The notes under the pieces were generated by a model that was not told where the DNA came from, did no database searches, and saw nothing but the letters and a program-made list of their open reading frames with translations. This document shows positions 14,116-16,702 of a stretch of 16,702 nt of DNA, piece after piece. Both the position numbers and the translations under genes were made by a program. The stretch's first letter is position 1; each line of letters opens with the position of its first letter. Source of the stretch: Bacillota bacterium (lineage in GTDB: Bacteria > Armatimonadota > Hebobacteria > Hebobacterales > Hebobacteraceae); the NCBI GenBank assembly GCA_030668755.1, contig DAOVEW010000001.1:1-16702 (forward strand), in the 5' to 3' direction.

Positions 14116-16702
14116 CTAAACGGCCTTCTCCTCTTGGGCAGGACGCAGCGGCAGGGAGAAGTAGAACGTGGAGCCCTTAGCCCGCTCGCTTTCCACCCAG
14201 ATGCGGCCGGCATGCGCCTCCACGAGAGCGCGCACCAAGTAGAGACCGAGGCCGGTGCCGCGTATGCCCTTAATCGCATCCCGATCGATGCGCTGATAGG
14301 GCTGGAAGAGGCGGGCCTGCTCCTCCGGTCCCATTCCTATGCCCTGGTCTCGCACGTAGATGACGCACTCCTCGTTCTGCCCGTATGCTCCGACGACGAT
14401 GTCGCCTCCCTTCGGCGAGTACTTGATGGCGTTAGACACGAGGTTGGTAACGATCTGCTGCACCTTGTCGGAGTCGGCCACCACTCGCACGCCGCCATCG
14501 GGAAACTCAAAGCGGAAGGTGTGGGCCGTTGTCGTCACCGACTGGAAGCGGACGACGTGTCGGGAGAGCTGCTCCACATCTACGTCGGTGTAGCTCATGG
14601 GCAAGGGCCGCCCCGCCTCCATGCGAGACATATCCAGCAAGTCGTTGATCATCACCAGGAGGCGGTTTGACTCTTGCTGTATGATGGTGAGAAACTCGCC
14701 GCGCTCCTCCTCGTCCACAGCGCCAGACGTGTCCTCCAACGTCTGGGCAAAGCCCATGATGGAAGTAAGTGGAGTCCGCAGCTCGTGGGAGACAACTGAG
14801 ACGAACTCGGTCTTCATCTCGGAGAGCTCTTCAAGAAGGGTGACGTCGCTGACAACGGTGATGGCCCCCGTCCGAGTTCCCTCCGGCCGAGAGAGCCGGA
14901 CAGTCCGCGGCGAGAGAGTCATTCGGCGCGGCTCCCGCAACTGAATACGAGGGATGCGCGTCGTGGTGGGAGGGTCGTCCTCGAGCTGCTCGAGAAGGGG
15001 CGGGTGAGGCAACACCTCGGCCGCAGGACGCCCCTCGACTTGCTGCAGTTCAACACCGAACATGTTGGCGGCGGCTGGGTTCATGAACATGACCCGACGC
15101 TGCGCGTCGGTCAGGATCACGCCGTCCGCCATGTTGGAGACGATGGCGGAGATGCGGTCCCGTTCCTGTTTCAGCTCTTGGTAGGCAGCGAGCAGCTTGC
15201 GGTTCGCGATCTCGACCCTGCCCTGCAGCTTCTCGTACAGCGCGACGTTCTCCAGCGCCACCGCCGCCTCAGTCGCGAGGGCCTCCAACATGGGGAGATG
15301 ACGCGGCTCGAAAGGGCTCTCTCCCACGCAGCGCACCGCCTCAATGACACCCATAATCTGCCCCCGATGGGACATCGGGGCGTAGACGACCGAGCCCACC
15401 GCGAACCCCACCGACCGGGCCAGCTCCTCGGCGAGGTCTGTGCCCTCCCCCACCTGGTTCACCAGGTGTGTCATCCCGTGTCGCGCCACCCAACCAACGG
15501 TGCCTTCGCCGATCTCGTAAGCTACAGGCATTCTCTCCGAGTGCAGGGGAAGGGAGAGCGTAAGGCGCCCGGTCTCCTCGTTGAGCAGGTAGAGGTTGCT
15601 CTGGAGCGCCTCCATGGCGTCGTGGATCTGGGAGCGGATCTCCCGGAAGAGATCTTCCCGACGACGCGCGGAACCGATCACGCGCGTCGCAAGTGCAAGA
15701 GCCTCCACCCCTGCTCTGACCTGGAGGGCATCTCGCTCGGACTCGCGATAGCGCAGGGCAACGGTCGCCGTGTAACCTGCTATGGCCGCGAGGCCCGGAG
15801 CCGCCGATCCCAACCACAGCCCCCGCCAGGAAAGCACTACAGCGGCGGCCGCCAAGCCAGCGGCGGGCAGTGCGACGGCCACCGGGCGCGCTTTCCCAGG
15901 TGACCAGACGGCCGCCGCGAGACACGCTAGCAGCCCGAAGAGGATGGCGAACGCGAGCCGCGCCGCGCCCCCTGCAGGACGCAGAAACGATCCCTGGAGA
16001 AGTCCGTTTAGAGCGTGCGCGTTGATCTCAACGCCCAGAGCACCCGCGGTCAGGGGGGTCGGGTGGATGTCGGCCATGCCGGTGGCGCCGAAGCCAACGA
16101 GGACTATCTTGTCCTGGAAAGCCGCCACGGGCACATCGCGCGAGAGCACCGACTCATACCCGTAGCGATCGAATCCGCGGCGGTTGTCTGTTGGCGGCTT
16201 ATAGCTGATCCAGCTCTCGCCTGTCTCGTCGATCGGCACCCGGTAGGAGCCGAAGGCAATAGCCTCGCCCAGCGCCACAGTCACCGGCTCCTGCTCTGGG
16301 TTGACGAACGCATTGAGGACCACGCCCAGGAGAGAGATGTAAGGTACTCCGTCGTGCTCGATCACGAGGGGCAGGCGCCTAACGCAGCCGTCGAGTTCTG
16401 GGAACACGTTCACATGACCGACGCCAGCGGCGTGTGTGCTCAGCGCGGGGATGGGCGGCATCAGGCCCGAAAAGCGCTTTCCTCGCCACTGCGGCTCACC
16501 TGTGTATTCGCCTTTCAGCCACGGGATGCGCTCTGCGGCTTCGCGCCGGGTCGGCTCCGCCAGGGGCGTGAAGAAGCCGGCCAGGTAGACGTTGCCGGAT
16601 TCGCCTATCTCTGCGGCGAAGCCCGCGTCATGATCGGGACGGCCGTGGTCCGGGAAGAGCAGATCGAAGACGACGGCCGCCGGACGGTAGTGCTTGCGAA
16701 GT
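14116..16702 (-). CDS. CHASE2-GAF-PAS sensor histidine kinase (N-terminus beyond right edge)
   Basis: The frame stays open to the window edge and gives 861 visible residues (numbered from the edge). The first 80, upstream of the first visible ATG (16461), are plainly CHASE2: PAAVVFDLLFPDHGRPDHD, then VYLAGFF. So 16461 is not the start, and the true start with its first membrane helix is outside. CHASE2 covers about 1-240, ending ALGVEINAHALNGLL. Three membrane helices follow (about 249-266, 271-292, 294-318). Next come a GAF domain (about 325-485), a helical linker, a PAS domain (about 510-620), a HisKA domain with H639 in SHELRTPLT, and a HATPase with N757 (N box), D785QGIGMG and G815TGLGL. 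All catalytic boxes are intact, so it should autophosphorylate in response to an extracytoplasmic cue read by CHASE2. No response regulator is in the window. It heads the apparent kinase-FecR-barrel series. Confidence 0.95.
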   Translation of the reverse strand, partial: LRKHYRPAAVVFDLLFPDHGRPDHDAGFAAEIGESGNVYLAGFFTPLAEPTRREAAERIPWLKGEYTGEPQWRGKRFSGLMPPIPALSTHAAGVGHVNVFPELDGCVRRLPLVIEHDGVPYISLLGVVLNAFVNPEQEPVTVALGEAIAFGSYRVPIDETGESWISYKPPTDNRRGFDRYGYESVLSRDVPVAAFQDKIVLVGFGATGMADIHPTPLTAGALGVEINAHALNGLLQGSFLRPAGGAARLAFAILFGLLACLAAAVWSPGKARPVAVALPAAGLAAAAVVLSWRGLWLGSAAPGLAAIAGYTATVALRYRESERDALQVRAGVEALALATRVIGSARRREDLFREIRSQIHDAMEALQSNLYLLNEETGRLTLSLPLHSERMPVAYEIGEGTVGWVARHGMTHLVNQVGEGTDLAEELARSVGFAVGSVVYAPMSHRGQIMGVIEAVRCVGESPFEPRHLPMLEALATEAAVALENVALYEKLQGRVEIANRKLLAAYQELKQERDRISAIVSNMADGVILTDAQRRVMFMNPAAANMFGVELQQVEGRPAAEVLPHPPLLEQLEDDPPTTTRIPRIQLREPRRMTLSPRTVRLSRPEGTRTGAITVVSDVTLLEELSEMKTEFVSVVSHELRTPLTSIMGFAQTLEDTSGAVDEEERGEFLTIIQQESNRLLVMINDLLDMSRMEAGRPLPMSYTDVDVEQLSRHVVRFQSVTTTAHTFRFEFPDGGVRVVADSDKVQQIVTNLVSNAIKYSPKGGDIVVGAYGQNEECVIYVRDQGIGMGPEEQARLFQPYQRIDRDAIKGIRGTGLGLYLVRALVEAHAGRIWVESERAKGSTFYFSLPLRPAQEEKAV

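Noticed and set aside
16459..16461. ATG at 16461 as start of the histidine kinase
   Set aside because: The same frame continues upstream to the window edge with unmistakable CHASE2 sequence, so the gene is cut by the window and does not start here.

Overview
The window is GC-rich, gene-dense DNA from a bacterium that appears to have two membranes and an S-layer-type surface. It carries a C-terminal triplet of SLH domains, a probable outer-membrane beta-barrel and four very large secreted modular proteins. The SLH style, the outer-membrane-type barrel and the mix of PD40, FN3, LVIVD and prealbumin-like modules recall Armatimonadota or another deep-branching diderm phylum. This is an impression from domain style; no marker gene is present to settle it.

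Left part (1-2623, minus strand): the N-terminus of a dTDP-4-dehydrorhamnose reductase (RfbD family) runs off the left edge. Upstream of it lies a 732-residue secreted protein: a beta-propeller of seven repeats with an exact 58-residue period, an InlB-like repeat and three SLH domains. A 755-bp divergent intergenic region with an AT-rich patch and several GC-rich stem-loops separates it from the only plus-strand gene (3379-6393). That gene encodes a secreted protein of seven FN3 domains followed by seven LVIVD-type repeats, and ends at a strong hairpin terminator (6443-6473).

Right part (6529-16702, all minus strand, transcribed right to left): a CHASE2-GAF-PAS histidine kinase whose N-terminus lies beyond the right edge, a membrane-anchored FecR-domain protein, a doubtful small ORF, a 787-residue probable outer-membrane beta-barrel and, after a 563-bp gap, a 1111-residue Cys-rich secreted protein with six prealbumin/Cna_B-like domains. 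Each of the six keeps the Lys/Glu/Asn(Asp) positions expected for intramolecular isopeptide bonds.

Reading as a system: kinase, FecR and barrel are closely spaced and collinear, and together span cytoplasm, inner membrane, periplasm and outer membrane. They could form an envelope-sensing relay in which a sensor kinase takes the place of the sigma factor of classical Fec-type signalling. The flanking secreted proteins would be surface structures or candidate targets. This link is inferred from gene order and domain content only. No response regulator, sigma factor, mobile element, tRNA, rRNA or CRISPR array was seen.
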